Below are positions 45,701 to 56,945 of a stretch of DNA of 64,000 bases, one piece after another (position 1 is the stretch's first letter; each line of letters begins with the position of its first letter). The stretch spans positions 1,240,001 to 1,304,000 of the forward strand of contig JAWWNJ010000017.1 of assembly GCA_037176885.1 (NCBI GenBank). Direction: 5' to 3'. The notes under the pieces are model-generated. The model saw only the letters and a list, made by a program, of their open reading frames with translations, did no database searches and had not been told where the DNA came from. A program made the translations under genes and the position numbers. The DNA is from Favolaschia claudopus (Eukaryota; Basidiomycota; Agaricomycetes; Agaricales; Mycenaceae).

Positions 45701-47704
45701 TCTTCTTCAATCTTCGGAGCTGTGCGTGAGTATCGTAACGATGCGCGTTTCTCCACTGTCCGCTGAACAGACGGCAGGAGCTGAGAAGACCATGACCATG
45801 CGTCGCGTGGCGCAGTCGACTTGGACTCGGGCTTGAGCGCAAAAATGTCGAGATCGAACTGATCGGCCTCTGCCTTAGTCGGTGGTCGCCAAGTCGCTTC
45901 GCCATCCCATACAGGACTGTTGCCGCCTTCGACTTGAGAGTGTGGTGGCAGGAAGGGGACCTCGATGCTCGAAATAACGTCGTGCTCGAGAAGCCCCAGC
46001 ATCTGGATCTCATGCATCTTCGCGCGTGCGATGAATCTGCTCGGAGTGTATAAGCAAACTGTTCAGGTAAGAATAAAGACAAGACACTCAACCGATCCTC
46101 ACGGAAGGGTAAATCCATTTGTTTGTCCCAAAACGCGACAGACACCCAAAAAGGCTCCCACCAAAACGTACGCGTATTCGCACTTGTGTGAGCCGATTCA
46201 TCATCTCCGCCCCACAGCGGGTCCATCGCTCGCGGCTGGCCAACACCTCCATAGCCATCTTTAGCTCGCTCGGGTTCGGGCCCGCTAAAGCTAAAGATGG
46301 GACTCTGGTGCAACGGATGCTTCGCGAGACATATAAGATCCAGCCCAAATCCCTGGTCGAGCATCCGCGTCGTCGTAAGCCGCAACAGCTGCTTCGAGAC
46401 ACGGTAATAACCTGTCCCAGGCGAAATGACGATGGTGGCGGAGCCCGTCAACGAGAGCGAGCGGTCGATGTAGTGCGTCTCGGTCGGATTCAGGCCGATA
46501 TTCAAGGCCTCGAGGATCGGCCCGTCGTGTGCGAATGACAGACGGCCGACGAGGCGCACCTGCTCCGTGCCAGGTCCGCCTGTGCCGTCTTGCGAGGCGC
46601 GGTGGTAGTGGTGGGTGAGGAGGATGTCGCGCTGGAAGTCCCAGAACGAGTCTTTGAGGCTCACGAGGGTGGGTTTCCACTCGTGGATCACTTCAAGGTC
46701 GGTTATGACTTTGAAGAAATCCTTGTACCATGCGCCCCGTTCGTCTCGCCGGAGGGGTCCTGCAGCGTAGTCGATTTCGGTCGCGTCGTAGTAGACTCGG
46801 GATATCAGGACGATGGTGACGGTGTGGTTCGTGTTGGCCTCTCGCCACTTTGCGAATAGAGCAGGGAGGAACGAATGGACGATCTTCTCGTTGTAGCGTT
46901 CTCCGTCCCCGGCAAATTCCCATAGCTCGCGGCAGACTTGGATGAAGATGGTGACTTTGGCGGACAGTGACCGAAAGATGCTCTTGGTGGCAGAAGTTAC
47001 GCAAGCTGCAGGGACCTTGTAACGGTCAGCGGCTGCGCTGTCGCTTTACAGCAACGCGTACCTTCTTGCCGCCTACGTATATCGTCTGGATCTTGGCAGC
47101 AATACCACCTACAAAAGCAACTTCTTGATCTGTGTAGACACACTGCCCAACCAACTGTTCGCCCAATCTCCACATGTCGCTCCGCCCAAGATACTGGTCT
47201 TGAAAGATGAATTCCACAAAGTCTGCCGAGTAATTGGCTGGATCGACCTGCGCCAATCAGTGACAGAAAGATTCAAATGGAGACAGCGAACTTTGGTCAC
47301 ATAAACATCACTGTTATTCTTCAGCTTGAAAGCCTCCGCAACTGGTTTAGGTATGGAAATCTACGACACTGGTCAGTGAGATGCTCGTGGACTGTTTTCA
47401 GAGAGAACACCTGCAGTTGCGGTTTGGCGCAGTCTTCGTCACGGGGAACAATGAAAACAAAAGCCTCGGCACCGCTGTATCCTGCAGAAACACTGAGCAT
47501 GTCGCCCTCACGAACGCCAGGCCACCAAGACTGATTGAAGATGACGTTGGTCGAGTCTCTGAGATCATGAACCCAAGAATTGAGAACTTGCGAGTCGCCA
47601 ATTTTGAGGGGGGTAGCAGGAGGCATTGGACGCAGAAGAGATTGGGCGGTATTGGACCGCCGACGGCCGTACGCCGGCTGGGATTCGGCGCGAGAGTTAG
47701 ACAT
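42732..47704 (-). CDS. IML1: IML1 / DEPDC5, GATOR1 (SEACIT) subunit
   Basis: A large subunit of the SEACIT/GATOR1 complex that restrains TORC1 through Rag/Gtr GTPases at the vacuole. The start MSNSRAESQPAYGRRRSNTA is at 47704. The N-terminal region reads STNVIFNQSWWPGVREGDML, VEFIFQDQYLGRSDMWRLG (the IML1 N-terminal domain), then HTVTIVLISRVYYDATEIDY, KDFFKVITDLEVIHEWKPT and YIDRSLSLTGSATIVISPG. A Ser/Pro-rich disordered segment lies at about 45000-45700. The C-terminal half has a DEP domain (KHNQWHRNQYPDSFTGHDFV, SWLVREFRDV, near 43770-43900) and an IML1-type C-terminus ending APEEPPPLTI. About ten introns. It is divergent from POP5. Confidence 0.9.
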
Positions 47705-47905
47705 TTCAAGTACCGTCGCTGAACCGCAGAATTTAGACCAGGTAGACGTCGAGGCAGCGCGGGGGATACGATTACTCTACAGCATGGTAGACGCACGACG
47801 CGTCGACAAGACCTGGGTTATACTTGCCCTCACCGTGATGGACGTTGTTGACAAGTGGGGTACCCGTGGAAATTTTAGGTGTCAAGCTCCTTGATCTCAA
47901 CCTCC
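47705..47905. promoter_or_regulatory. Short divergent promoter IML1/POP5
   Basis: Only 201 bp separates the IML1 start (47704, minus) and the POP5 start (47906, plus). It must contain both promoters; no specific element was recognised. Confidence 0.4.
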
Positions 47906-48579
47906 ATGGTCCGCTTCAAGGTAAATGCCAAGGCCCAGCAGTGTTTTTGGTCTTGAAGCCCTCTGTGTCGTCTAAAGAATCGCTGGCTTCTGGTTGAACT
48001 GATACCCGCGCCTCAAACCCCAAGCTCGGCAGCTCCAGCGCGTTTAGACGGACAGAAAATATGGGCTTCTCTCAAGCAAAGTATCATCACAAATTTCGGG
48101 GATGTTGGCTGGGGATCTGTAGGACTTTCTATGTCCGGTAGGCGACCTTGTCGTATTCGTTTTCACTCGATATTGAAACAGCTTCGCACAGTCAAGTATT
48201 ATTCGCCGACGACGAATATATGTATCATTCGCGTAGCGCGAGATCATCACAAAATTGCTTGGGGTGCTCTCACTCTTCTTACCGCTATTGAGGGAACGCG
48301 GTATATTCCTAATGTTGTACACCTTTCCGGTGAGCAGCGAGACATCTCATATAACGTAGCTTGACTGTGAGTAGGAACCGTGAAACACACGCAACTGGCA
48401 GCTGTTGCGCACAATCGTGCAGTCATAGCACGCATTCGTGCACAAGCGAAGACCCCAAGTAAACCTTACAAGCCGCTGCAATCGCGACTGCGTCTGAATT
48501 AGTTACAGGTGGGTATCAGGACTCCTACGAAGAGTATCTCAAGACTAGCGCCATGGAAATCGAGGCTTTGCAAGACTGA
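47906..48579 (+). CDS. POP5: RNase P / RNase MRP subunit POP5
   Basis: A protein subunit shared by RNase P and RNase MRP, needed for tRNA 5' processing and rRNA maturation. Five exons splice cleanly: MVRFK | NRWLLVELIPAPQTP, then KQSIITNFGDVGWGSVGLSM | VKYYSPTTNICIIRVARDHH, then IAWGALTLLTAIEG and RYIPNVVHLSG | TVKHTQLAAVAHNRAVIARI | GYQDSYEEYLKTSAMEIEAL and QD, with the stop at 48579. The central VKYYSPTTNICIIRVARDHH and the RYIPNVVHLSGT block are diagnostic of POP5. The exon-intron borders all use GT-AG. Because each exon is short, the gene is easily missed by frame scanning. Confidence 0.93.
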
Positions 48580-49032
48580 CAGTCCGCGAACGCGATCACT
48601 TGCGACTCTTGGAATCTCCTGATGTCAGTCGCCACCAGTTTTTTTTTGTACAGACCAATTCAAGAAGCCAGTGGTTTGGGCACTGGCTTTCGGTTCAAGC
48701 CGTGGTTTTCTGCCATCTGCTACCGGCGCGCGCTGTAACTGAGGCAACCAATCTAATGCCCAGAGCTGGTCTTGATCTCATGTCCAAGCCGACATACCTC
48801 GTCGTACAAGGAGCCGCTGTGGTAGGCCGCTGCTGCAGCTACGTAGGACAAACACTCGACTTCATCTAGTTCGTAGCCGAGCAAGCACCGCTTATATACA
48901 CTCTTGAAACTTGAGATTTTCGTTCCCAGTCATCACAGCGATCAATGATATGTTGCTCGCCCGACGCCAGTGCAATGATGTCAAATCGTTTAGATATGCA
49001 GCAGGCGTGCTCTTCTCTTTCACCTTCAGGCC
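48580..49032. other. Intergenic, nothing recognised
   Basis: About 450 bp between POP5 and a possible coding segment at 49033. A frame at 48600-48869 has no motif. It probably contains the promoter of the downstream gene. Confidence 0.4.
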
Positions 49033-49377
49033 ATGTCTCAGTCTATCGGCTCCACGTCCTGGGGGCGTGCTGACCGCAGCGGCGCCGGTAGCCCAGTGCC
49101 AGTTGATATTCCTTCTTCCCGGCGAGTCCGACGTTCACGTTTCTCTATTCTGGAAGCAAATCCCGAAGCTGGTACTCCCTCGAAAAAGCGTCGCACTGCA
49201 TCCTCTACAGCCGTTGTGGGGCCTCGGGCGACTGTCGATGACCTCCAGACAAGCCTTACATTGGATTCATCGCAGGTAGTTTCTGCTTTTACGCGTAATG
49301 GGCAACAGGCAGGTTCAGGTGCGCTTACTCTACTTTTTGCCTGCTTTTCTTGCTCAATCGTTCATTCCATTCAATGA
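49033..49377 (+). CDS. Short Ser/Arg-rich open segment, possible 5' exon
   Basis: An open frame of 114 residues beginning MSQSIGSTSWGRADRSGAGS, with basic patches RRVRRSRF and PSKKRR. Its composition looks like a disordered nuclear N-terminus rather than chance, and resembles in style the Ser/Pro-rich leaders of the 13-19 kb genes, but no homology is demonstrated. A GT-AG intron of about 63 bp from 49319 (GTGCGCTT) to the TAG at 49382 would join it in frame to VVQNTPSLTSPNN of the next gene, producing a protein without a signal peptide. Alternatively it is an independent relic. Its status is uncertain. Confidence 0.35.
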   Translation: MSQSIGSTSWGRADRSGAGSPVPVDIPSSRRVRRSRFSILEANPEAGTPSKKRRTASSTAVVGPRATVDDLQTSLTLDSSQVVSAFTRNGQQAGSGALTLLFACFSCSIVHSIQ

Positions 49378-51488
49378 TGTAGTGGTACAAAACACCCCCA
49401 GCCTTACATCGCCTAACAACTTCATAAACTTCTGCGCAACGGTGTCCGTACCCATCACCAATGGGCAACAACTCGTTGGCGGCTCATGCAACCCCGCGCC
49501 CATGGGTCTCATCCCGTCTTCCGAGAATATGCCATCCGTCCTGATCAGCCGGTTGTTCAAGGACTCCACAATCCAGGCCAACACGACCTTTCCTGTGGAC
49601 TTGTCCGTCAGGAACTTCCAGGGCGGATTCTTTGCGTCGTTTTCTGGGAGCTTCCAAGCTGCTCCTCAGACACTCGATGGTACGGGAAACATTATCGGGA
49701 ATTTTCATATCGTGATAGACGAGCTGGACGCGCTCGATTCAACGGTGCCCACCGATAGTCAGAAGTTTGTCTTTTTCAATGTTATTCAAGATGCAGTATC
49801 GGACGGCGAGATTTCGACGAATGTGACGAACGGCCTTCCAGAGGGTTATTATCGGATGGTACAATCCTTGTTGTTGTATGTGACTTGGCTGGCTTATCAA
49901 GTTCGCTCAGACGGTGACGCCGCGCGCTGCAAACCACCAGCCGGTTCTCGTACCGCTCGTCCAGCGGGGGTCTGTGAATGATGTGGCATACGTGCGTTGT
50001 TCGCCAAGAATCATTTCGTGACATTAATCATCTGATACCTTTAAAGTTCACTGTAACCGCCAGCGGCGAGCCGGGCAGCACTCCTGCTACCACCAAACGG
50101 AGCACCGTGCCCCACCAGCCTGCCTACATTCACCCTCGAAGGAGAGTCGTGGTTCCACGAGCTGACAGCGCCGCCCAGTCATCGACCACACTTCTCTCAT
50201 CCGTAATCGCCCCAGGGTTTGCGCAGGCTCAAGATACAACGCGTCCTGGTAATGTCCCGCTCATCTAGCCCATCAAATGTCTCAACCTGCATTCCAGGTC
50301 AAATACCGTCGCTGACCACAACCAACAACTTTATAAATTTCTGTGCTACCAGCAAATTACCCTTGACCAGCGGTACTCAGCTGCGGTCCGGTTTCTGTAA
50401 CCCTGCACCAATGGGGGTGCTCCCAGCGTCAACTCAGATGGTGGGCATCCTCATTCCCTGTACCGCCCTTTCCGAGCGACTAACAAGGTCTGCTCTAGCC
50501 CTCATCTAAGTTCACGTACCCTCGGAATGGGGACGTCTTGGCGCCAAATGCTCCCATGAAAGTGGGTCTAGCTCTCAGAAACCTCGCAACCGGGAACTTG
50601 GTGAATTCAAACACCAACTTCATGTCCGCACCACAACAACTCGACTCCAATGGTCTTATTCAAGGCCGTGCCTTCATTGTAATCGAAACCGTGGGTACGA
50701 CAGCCTCAGTGCCCGCAGATCCAGTCACTTTCGCGGCCTTCAAGGGAATGTCTGGTGAAGCTGACAGTACTGGGGTTATCACGACTGATATGGTCGGCCT
50801 TCCCGTGGGTTTCTATCGGTTGAGCTCGATCATCGTGGCGAGCAATGGGCAACCTGTTTTGAGCCCTGTTCTCCAACACGGGGCAGTGGACGACGCTGTC
50901 TATGTAAGACAAATTTCTACTTCGGTGCTTGGTGTTGCTCACTTTTTGCCTTGTTAGTTCGTGGTCGCTAGCGGTGGCGGTATGCCAACAAACCAAACGG
51001 CTCTACCCTCGTCCTCTGTTACGACAAGTGTAAAGCATCGCTATTGTCGATGAATTTCCATGACTGAATAACGTGCTTCACAGGGGTCAGCAACGCTTTC
51101 GCCTTCGCCTTCGCCAACTGCCCCGGCCGCATCTGTTCCTCCCCCTACCAAGACAAACGTCGGAGTAGCTGTCGGTGGCGCTATAGCCGGCGTCGTGGTC
51201 GTCCTCCTCGCAATCTTCGGCATCTGGCTTTTCGTCAGAAGAAGAAACAGACAAGCCGAACTGTTAGTCGGCTATCCAGCTGTGCTCAACAGCGAAGACT
51301 TTGGCCCGCCGCCTCCCACTCCATTTGCACCGGCGAATTCGTCTTCGATGAGCCAGATCTCCTCTCCGTCGGCTGCCGTCGTGTCACCATCGAAACGCAC
51401 GAACAGTGGGCATTCGAATTCTTCTCCAATTTCTCCCCGTCGGGCTTCTGTTGTTTCTGCTGCTCCTTCATATCATACCCAAGTCTGA
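49298..51488 (+). CDS. Membrane-anchored protein with two tandem NNFINFC ectodomains
   Basis: A secreted, type I membrane protein with the same ectodomain twice. With start 49298, MGNRQVQVRLLYFLPAFLAQ is a possible signal peptide. Copy 1 (49390-50100) has TPSLTSPNNFINFCATV, GGSCNPAPMGLIPS, IIGNFHIVIDELDALDSTVP and ANHQPVLVPLVQRGSVND. Copy 2 (50270-50990) has IPSLTTTNNFINFCATS, GFCNPAPMGVLPAS, LIQGRAFIVIETVGTTASVP and NGQPVLSPVLQHGAVDD. A Ser/Thr/Pro stalk leads to a transmembrane helix (VGGAIAGVVVVLLAIFGIWLF, about 51160-51240) and a Ser-rich cytosolic tail. Between the copies, LLSSVIAPGFAQAQDTTRPG resembles a signal peptide end, so the gene may be a fusion of two neighbours. Its function is unknown; this ectodomain is widespread in mushroom fungi as far as I recall. 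Confidence 0.7.
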
Positions 51489-51499
51489 TGTACATACAG

Positions 51500-53171
51500 T
51501 GTAAAGATGTAACATTCATTCCATTCGTTCGCAGTGGCATTGCAGGGACAAGTGTGCGTAAGGGTGAAGCCAACTCCGGTACAATCTCTCGGAATGAAAT
51601 GCGTATACAGTGAACCTTCGGAGGGAAGATTTCGAAGCAAGGGTATCCAGGATTCTTCGAAATCAGTACGAGAACCTCTCCATAACTCGGATCCTGCCAG
51701 GGACTTCTCGGCGCCGACGACACGATAATAAACAGACCGTGCACATCCAGCGATGTAAGCTTCGAAGTGAGGCGTCGTGCATCTTCCTTCTCGAAGCTCC
51801 GATCTACAATCTGCATACTGAGTGTATGATCGCGCACAGCTGCCTGCAGTTCGAGCCACTGTTTTGAGAACGCTTTTACAAAGTCCGGCATCGAGGAACG
51901 AGGGAAGAGCGTTCCGTCAAAATCACCAAGCTCCAGCGAGGTCAGATGAGGGAGTTTTCTTTGTGAGGTGTAAAGCCATGTCGTGGTCGATTGAGCTCGA
52001 GTGGAGGTGAAGCATTGTGAGGCAGCTAGCACAGTTGGAGCGTGTGACGAGTCCTAAGATCGCCTCCTCGTCGGCTGTCAGATAGACAGTAAGACTTGTG
52101 AGAGTAGGCGTCTCTAGAAAATCAAGCACCGATGTGTGCTTATGATACACGACCGGAGGATCGTCCTCCTCAATCAGCAACTTTAGAGTGGACATGTGAG
52201 AGAGGCGGAAGATGCGGGTGGTGCATCGGAAGGACGTTACTCTCCGAAAGAGTGAGCGTACACTGAATGATATTCGGTAATTTTCCGAGCATTGTCAGGG
52301 CTTCGGTATTTGAAGCAAATGCAGTCGACAAGTGGGTAAGCTGCTGCCATGGAAGAATAAAGGGAGCAGTGGTGAGTCCAAAATCACTCCAACACAACGC
52401 CCGTACACATCTGAGCTCTGGAGCTGCAGAAAACAGATTCCAAAAAGCATCGTCGAAGTCGGAGACTTCACCAAACCTGTCATCCGGAGACAGATTTATC
52501 GTGATGAGGAGGGTAGTCAAGGACGAGAATCCACAAGCAGCAGTCATTTGCTGGAAAAGCGAAGGCTTCATATGGAGGTCAGCGACTTTCCATCGGTGTG
52601 ATGCGGAAAGCGCGAGCTGAAGGACTGGATGCGAGTCCTGCGCTCCCGGGCCCTCCTCATCTCGAATCGTCAGAGTCAGAGGCATATTCTGCGATCTCTG
52701 AATTTGCAGCTCGGTCAAAGGAACTGTGCCGTTCTCTCCGATACAGTCAAGCGTTAGATCAAGGCAGGACCATAACGCAGGCATTGATAATGCCACCGTA
52801 GACCAGTACCGGCAAACGCGAGTGAGTAGCCATGGGGTCCTTCGCATATCTATGTCGGCTTCGGGATGGTCTTGCTTCGGGGTGGCAGCGGAGAAAATCA
52901 ACCCGAGAATCTCTGGGGGTAGACGACGGACGGGGGAGAGAGTGGCTTCGAAAGCCTTTATGCTCAGTCGGAGCTCTTGCTGACGAGCATTGACCGCTGC
53001 TATGCCTCGATTCAATGCTATTCTGGTTGTGTCCAGACATGCGATTTGTGATTTGAGTTCCTGGATATAGGAACGGACAACGGTGCTCTCTCCCGGGACA
53101 TTCGAAGTGGTAAGATGAGCGATAGAGGCCGGAGGAGAAGGGGGTGCGGGAAGGGTGAATATGCGTGCCAT
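51500..53171 (-). pseudogene. Decayed F-box/LRR-like gene, two frameshifts
   Basis: Homologous to the neighbouring intact F-box gene. The start MARIFTLPAPPSPPASIAHL at 53171 leads to the F-box core VRRLPPEILGLIFSAATP and a leucine-rich part. Near 52225 the frame ends SHVHSKVAD and stop, while the matching continuation (RLSHMSTLKLLIEED, then TSVLDFLETPTLTSLTVYLT) is in another frame. A second shift near 51965 separates ALHLTKK from LPHLTSLELGDFDGTL. Introns cannot easily explain these joins, because homology is continuous across each point. Past about 51680 resemblance to the paralogue ends and the frame runs antisense into the tail of the membrane-protein gene. It is either a pseudogene or contains two sequence errors. 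Confidence 0.7.
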
Positions 53172-53421
53172 ACGACTTTTTGACGAAGCTGACTGGAACT
53201 CAGTGGGAGGGTTGCAAGAGCTGAGTGGTCACACAGCGGTCACAAATGCGCATTTCGTTCTTGGGTCATTTTCTCTATCGTGGAAGGGCGGACAATATGT
53301 TACCATTGACGGGCTTCAGGTACGAACGGTTCAAGAAAAGAGCGATACAGGAGTTGCAGTACAGAGCTCGAAGGAAAGACTAATTTAAAACTATCCAAAA
53401 AGTACCAGCGAGAAACTTGAC

Positions 53422-54966
53422 TTATTCGGGATCCGACATCATTATGCAGGGCGGTGAGAGCGACCTTGAGACGTCGACGAGCAGCAACTCTGCACGGAGA
53501 CACCGAAGCTTACAAGAGATTTTGCGCTCGGATTGCACATTTAATTGCGAATCCGCAATACGCACATGCAGAGGTCGGGAAGGATCATGGCCACCAGAAA
53601 GCTCCTGCCCGATCTTCGACCATTGATTTGACAGGGCATAGACAAAGCCGGGTATGAAACCTTCATCATCATCATCATCATCGGCTTCCAGGGTCCCTGC
53701 AAAATCTCCAATATCAAGAAGGGTGAGGTGAGGCAGGTTCTTCACAAGCTGCAAGACGAGGTCATGATTGATAAAGTTGGTAAGGAAGCGGAAGGAACAG
53801 AGAGTGTCGATACATCTGGAGCGGGCGATGAAGTCGAGAATCACCTCTTCATCAGCCGTTGAGTGAAGGGTGAGGTTTTCGAGGCAGGGCGTCTCCAGGA
53901 AATCAAGCACGGAGCTGTGTTTTGTGTATATCGGCACCATCTCGGATTCGTCATCCGTTACCTCGTCGAACCCCTGATCGATATACAGTGTTAAGGAACG
54001 TAGATGCAGAAGACGGATGATGTCACGATCTCGGGAAAGAGGAAGAGTATGCGTGCAGCCTAGCGTGCACTCGATGATACTTGATAACTCCCCGAGCACG
54101 GTCAGGGTTTCAGTGTTGTCTTTCGATATTAAAGACAAGCAGGTGAGCTGGTGCCATGGGAGAGTGAAGCGAGGGTGCACATAGTGACCGAAATAGTCCC
54201 AGCATACGGCTAGAACGTGTCTCAGTTCCGGGGTTTCGGAGAACACCTTTTTACAAGCATGTTCTAAGGCTACATCGCCGAAGTCGAGACCCCCGGTGAT
54301 GTGAAGGGTTTGTAGATTGGGGAAGCGTTCTTGAGCGCGCCCCATTTGCTGGAGGGCATGGGAAGTCACTCCGCGTATGTCGGCTATCCTCCACCGCGAG
54401 GCTGCGGACAAAGCGACATCAAGAGCCGGATCCTGCGCCTCTGATTTACCCTCGCGGTAGATCCTCCACGTCAACGGGACACCTTGGGACCGCATCACTC
54501 GAAGCTCAAGCAATGGCACGGCCCCTTTGTGATCCAGATCAAGAAAAATCATCGACCATAGCGAAGGGGTCGCCAAAGCCACCTCGGACCAACGCCGACA
54601 TACACGAGTCATTAACCACGGGCCGTGCGATGTAGCGGGAGAGACTTCTGAGATATTTTTGAAGAAGTATGCAGCGCGAACGACCTCCCAGAAGATCAGG
54701 CCGAGAATTTCGGGCGGGAGGCGGCGGATGCGAGAGAGGGTCGCTTTATGACCTCTGATGGTTCGCTGCAGCTCTTCCCGATAGAGCAGGAGGGGAGAAA
54801 TAGCCTTGTTAAGGGATGCGAGGTGTGATTCCAGTTCGTCGACATAAGAACACATGAGGGAGGCCTCGGCGGCATGAGGAGGTGTATTTGAATGCAACAA
54901 ATGTGCGAAGGATACCGGAGGCAACGGTTGATCGTCAGAGAACGTGAATGACGGCAAGGGTGCCAT
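53422..54966 (-). CDS. F-box protein with LRR-like C-terminus
   Basis: An intact single-exon gene of 514 residues. F-box proteins link substrates to SCF ubiquitin ligases. The start MAPLPSFTFSDDQPLPPVSF is at 54966. A coiled-coil-like stretch (YVDELESHLASLNKAISPLL) precedes the F-box (IRRLPPEILGLIFWEVVRAA, then GPWLMTRVCRRWSEVALATP, 54560-54750), followed by leucine-rich repeat-like strands (LRSLTLYIDQGFDEV; LENLTLHSTADEEVILDFIA). A run of Asp codons is encoded by a GAT/CAT microsatellite at about 53665-53690. It ends CIMMSDPE. The upstream (on this strand, downstream) neighbour is a decayed tandem paralogue. This is the usual mushroom-type F-box family with expanded paralogues. Confidence 0.85.
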   Translation of the reverse strand: MAPLPSFTFSDDQPLPPVSFAHLLHSNTPPHAAEASLMCSYVDELESHLASLNKAISPLLLYREELQRTIRGHKATLSRIRRLPPEILGLIFWEVVRAAYFFKNISEVSPATSHGPWLMTRVCRRWSEVALATPSLWSMIFLDLDHKGAVPLLELRVMRSQGVPLTWRIYREGKSEAQDPALDVALSAASRWRIADIRGVTSHALQQMGRAQERFPNLQTLHITGGLDFGDVALEHACKKVFSETPELRHVLAVCWDYFGHYVHPRFTLPWHQLTCLSLISKDNTETLTVLGELSSIIECTLGCTHTLPLSRDRDIIRLLHLRSLTLYIDQGFDEVTDDESEMVPIYTKHSSVLDFLETPCLENLTLHSTADEEVILDFIARSRCIDTLCSFRFLTNFINHDLVLQLVKNLPHLTLLDIGDFAGTLEADDDDDDEGFIPGFVYALSNQWSKIGQELSGGHDPSRPLHVRIADSQLNVQSERKISCKLRCLRAELLLVDVSRSLSPPCIMMSDPE

Positions 54967-56705
54967 TTTGAAGAGCTCACAAAACTTCTCGAGTGGCGTG
55001 CGATGTGCGTTCGCTGCAAGTTATCTCAGGCAAAAAAGACCGAATCGAAACGATTGTAGCTTTTACGTCGTGCGGGGCGCAAATCGCGGAAGTACTGGAT
55101 CCCGGCACTTGGAGGCTGAGGGAGCGAGGCTGGAATGATATCGAATTGTATCAAAGTCGGTTTTTAGCAATGTTTTATGCAACGAAAAAGAGCCACTCAC
55201 CGGTTATGGAGACTATATTATTTCCATGGATGTTTGAGCACGACTATCTTCTCATCAACTCGGCAGAAAGTCTAAGTAGCGAGACTGGTCACTAAGAGGG
55301 TCTCTGAGGTCGGACTGAGGATGCAGCGAGAAAGGATTGATAATCAGATAAGTAAGCAGGAACAAAGCTCGTGACGCGGTCACGTGTAAGCGCGTTTCTT
55401 CCTTAGAAATTAAGCCAGGGAAACGCACAAGATGCCTCAACACCATCTGCCGTGAATAGTCTCACTGTTAGAACGAACGGTCGCGGAGCAATCGCGTGAA
55501 GAACTGCGCAACTACTAAAGAGCATGGATTATTGCGAGCTAAACCCACGCGAGCTTGCGAGCGGCTGGGTTTAGTGGAAGATAAGGGAGAGATTAGATAG
55601 ATGCGTTACTAGTGATGTGACCTTAGTACTTTCCTTTACAGACGCGTTCGTCGCGTCCCCTCCCCGCTCCTCTTACGCGCCTCTCGGGCCTTTATTTTCG
55701 CCCACCCACCCTCTCCTTTTCCTTTTCCTCACGCTTGGTTGCTTCGGTCGTTTCCTTTTCCAAGACCCAAGAACCGTGCGTACTGGATTTGGGCCGCTCG
55801 CCATCCTCCCGCCTGATTCGCTTACCGCCGATCTTTTTTGGCGCGTTCAGTTCAGCGAATCGGCCTCCGGCCCAACTCCACCTGCACACCCACCTCACTC
55901 ATAACCGCCGTTAATACTTCACTCAAGTATTACTACTTAAAGCGGTCGTAGGCCGCTGGAAAACATCCCTACTTACACATCTCCTCTACACCTCCTCCTC
56001 CTCACTCTCACAGGAGAGCTGTCTACTCGCAATCTCCCTTATCATACATAAATGATCCACGGCTGCATCAGGAAGAAACAAAAAAAGAAGCAGCACAGCC
56101 ACAAATAATGACAGGATTCGTTTTTGATCCGCTGAAAGTCGTGCCTGAAACTAGCTGAAACTTATGGTTCAGTCTGGTCAGGGCTGGTTCATGTTCGGAG
56201 GAAGATTCACGACTCGTGCCTGAGATTCACCCGCGTCACTGCTTGAGCAGATGCTTAGGAACAAGTCTAACAATTCGAAACGTCCCGCCACCTTCAACAA
56301 CAGGAGACAGGCGAACGAGAGTCGCCGCGAGACACCAGCAGACTATCAGTTTGCCTTCAGCTTCGGTCCTTCTTACCCTCCACCTATAGTTATAGAGCAG
56401 TAAGTAATATCTACGGATAGACGAAAGCTGGTGCCACCATCCTTGGCAGAGATATCAATTTAGGCACATGTGTCTGATTGTTCAAGTTTCCGCGTCCGAC
56501 AAGCGTCCGGGGAGCATTGCAAAAGATGTCATACATGAGCGCATTCCTAGCTGTTATGGTGCCGGAGGTAAGTAGATCATGCTAGGCAGACCGCACGGGA
56601 GGGACTGCATTTTTGGAATTTCGGGCGATTGCCGACTTGGCGGTAATATCCGCGGTTCTTTCGAGAGGCGGGCTATAGCTAGGGCGGGCCAAGTCAGAGT
56701 CAAAC
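54967..56705. other. Gene-poor intergenic, hairpin at 55539-55574
   Basis: About 1.7 kb with no credible gene. A 9-bp inverted repeat (CTAAACCCA, then TGGGTTTAG) lies at 55539-55574 around an 18-base loop rich in GCGAGC words. A pyrimidine-rich frame at 55617-55904 looks like chance. The right boundary is the target duplication of the MITE. Confidence 0.5.
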
Positions 56706-56713
56706 AGTGTTAC

Positions 56714-56937
56714 AGGACCCCTGATAATACCCTTGGAGCCTAGCCCACGTGTTTCTGGGGTTGCGAAATAGTGTCAAAACGCGCCCAGAGGGCGCGCAGG
56801 CGAAAAAAAAACGGGTTTTACCAGGCTAGGTCCCGTCCGGACAAAAATCCCAACTTTCGCCCAAAATTTGTCCGGACAAAAATAGGCCAATCGGGCTCCG
56901 GCGGGACCTAGCCTCCAAAGGCATTATCAGGGGTCCT
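56714..56937. mobile_element. MITE with 8-bp target duplication (hAT-like)
   Basis: A 224-bp non-autonomous element. Its ends are inverted: the left starts AGGACCCCTGATAAT at 56714 and the right ends ATTATCAGGGGTCCT at 56937, a perfect 15-bp core that extends imperfectly through GGAGCCTAG on the left and CTAGCCTCC on the right. It is flanked by a perfect 8-bp direct repeat AGTGTTAC (56706-56713 and 56938-56945), the size expected of hAT-type transposases. Inside are a second inverted pair (GGCTAGGTCCCG at about 56824; CGGGACCTAGCC at about 56902) and two copies of GTCCGGACAAAAAT. It contains no coding capacity, so it depends on a transposase elsewhere. Confidence 0.88.
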
Positions 56938-56945
56938 AGTGTTAC

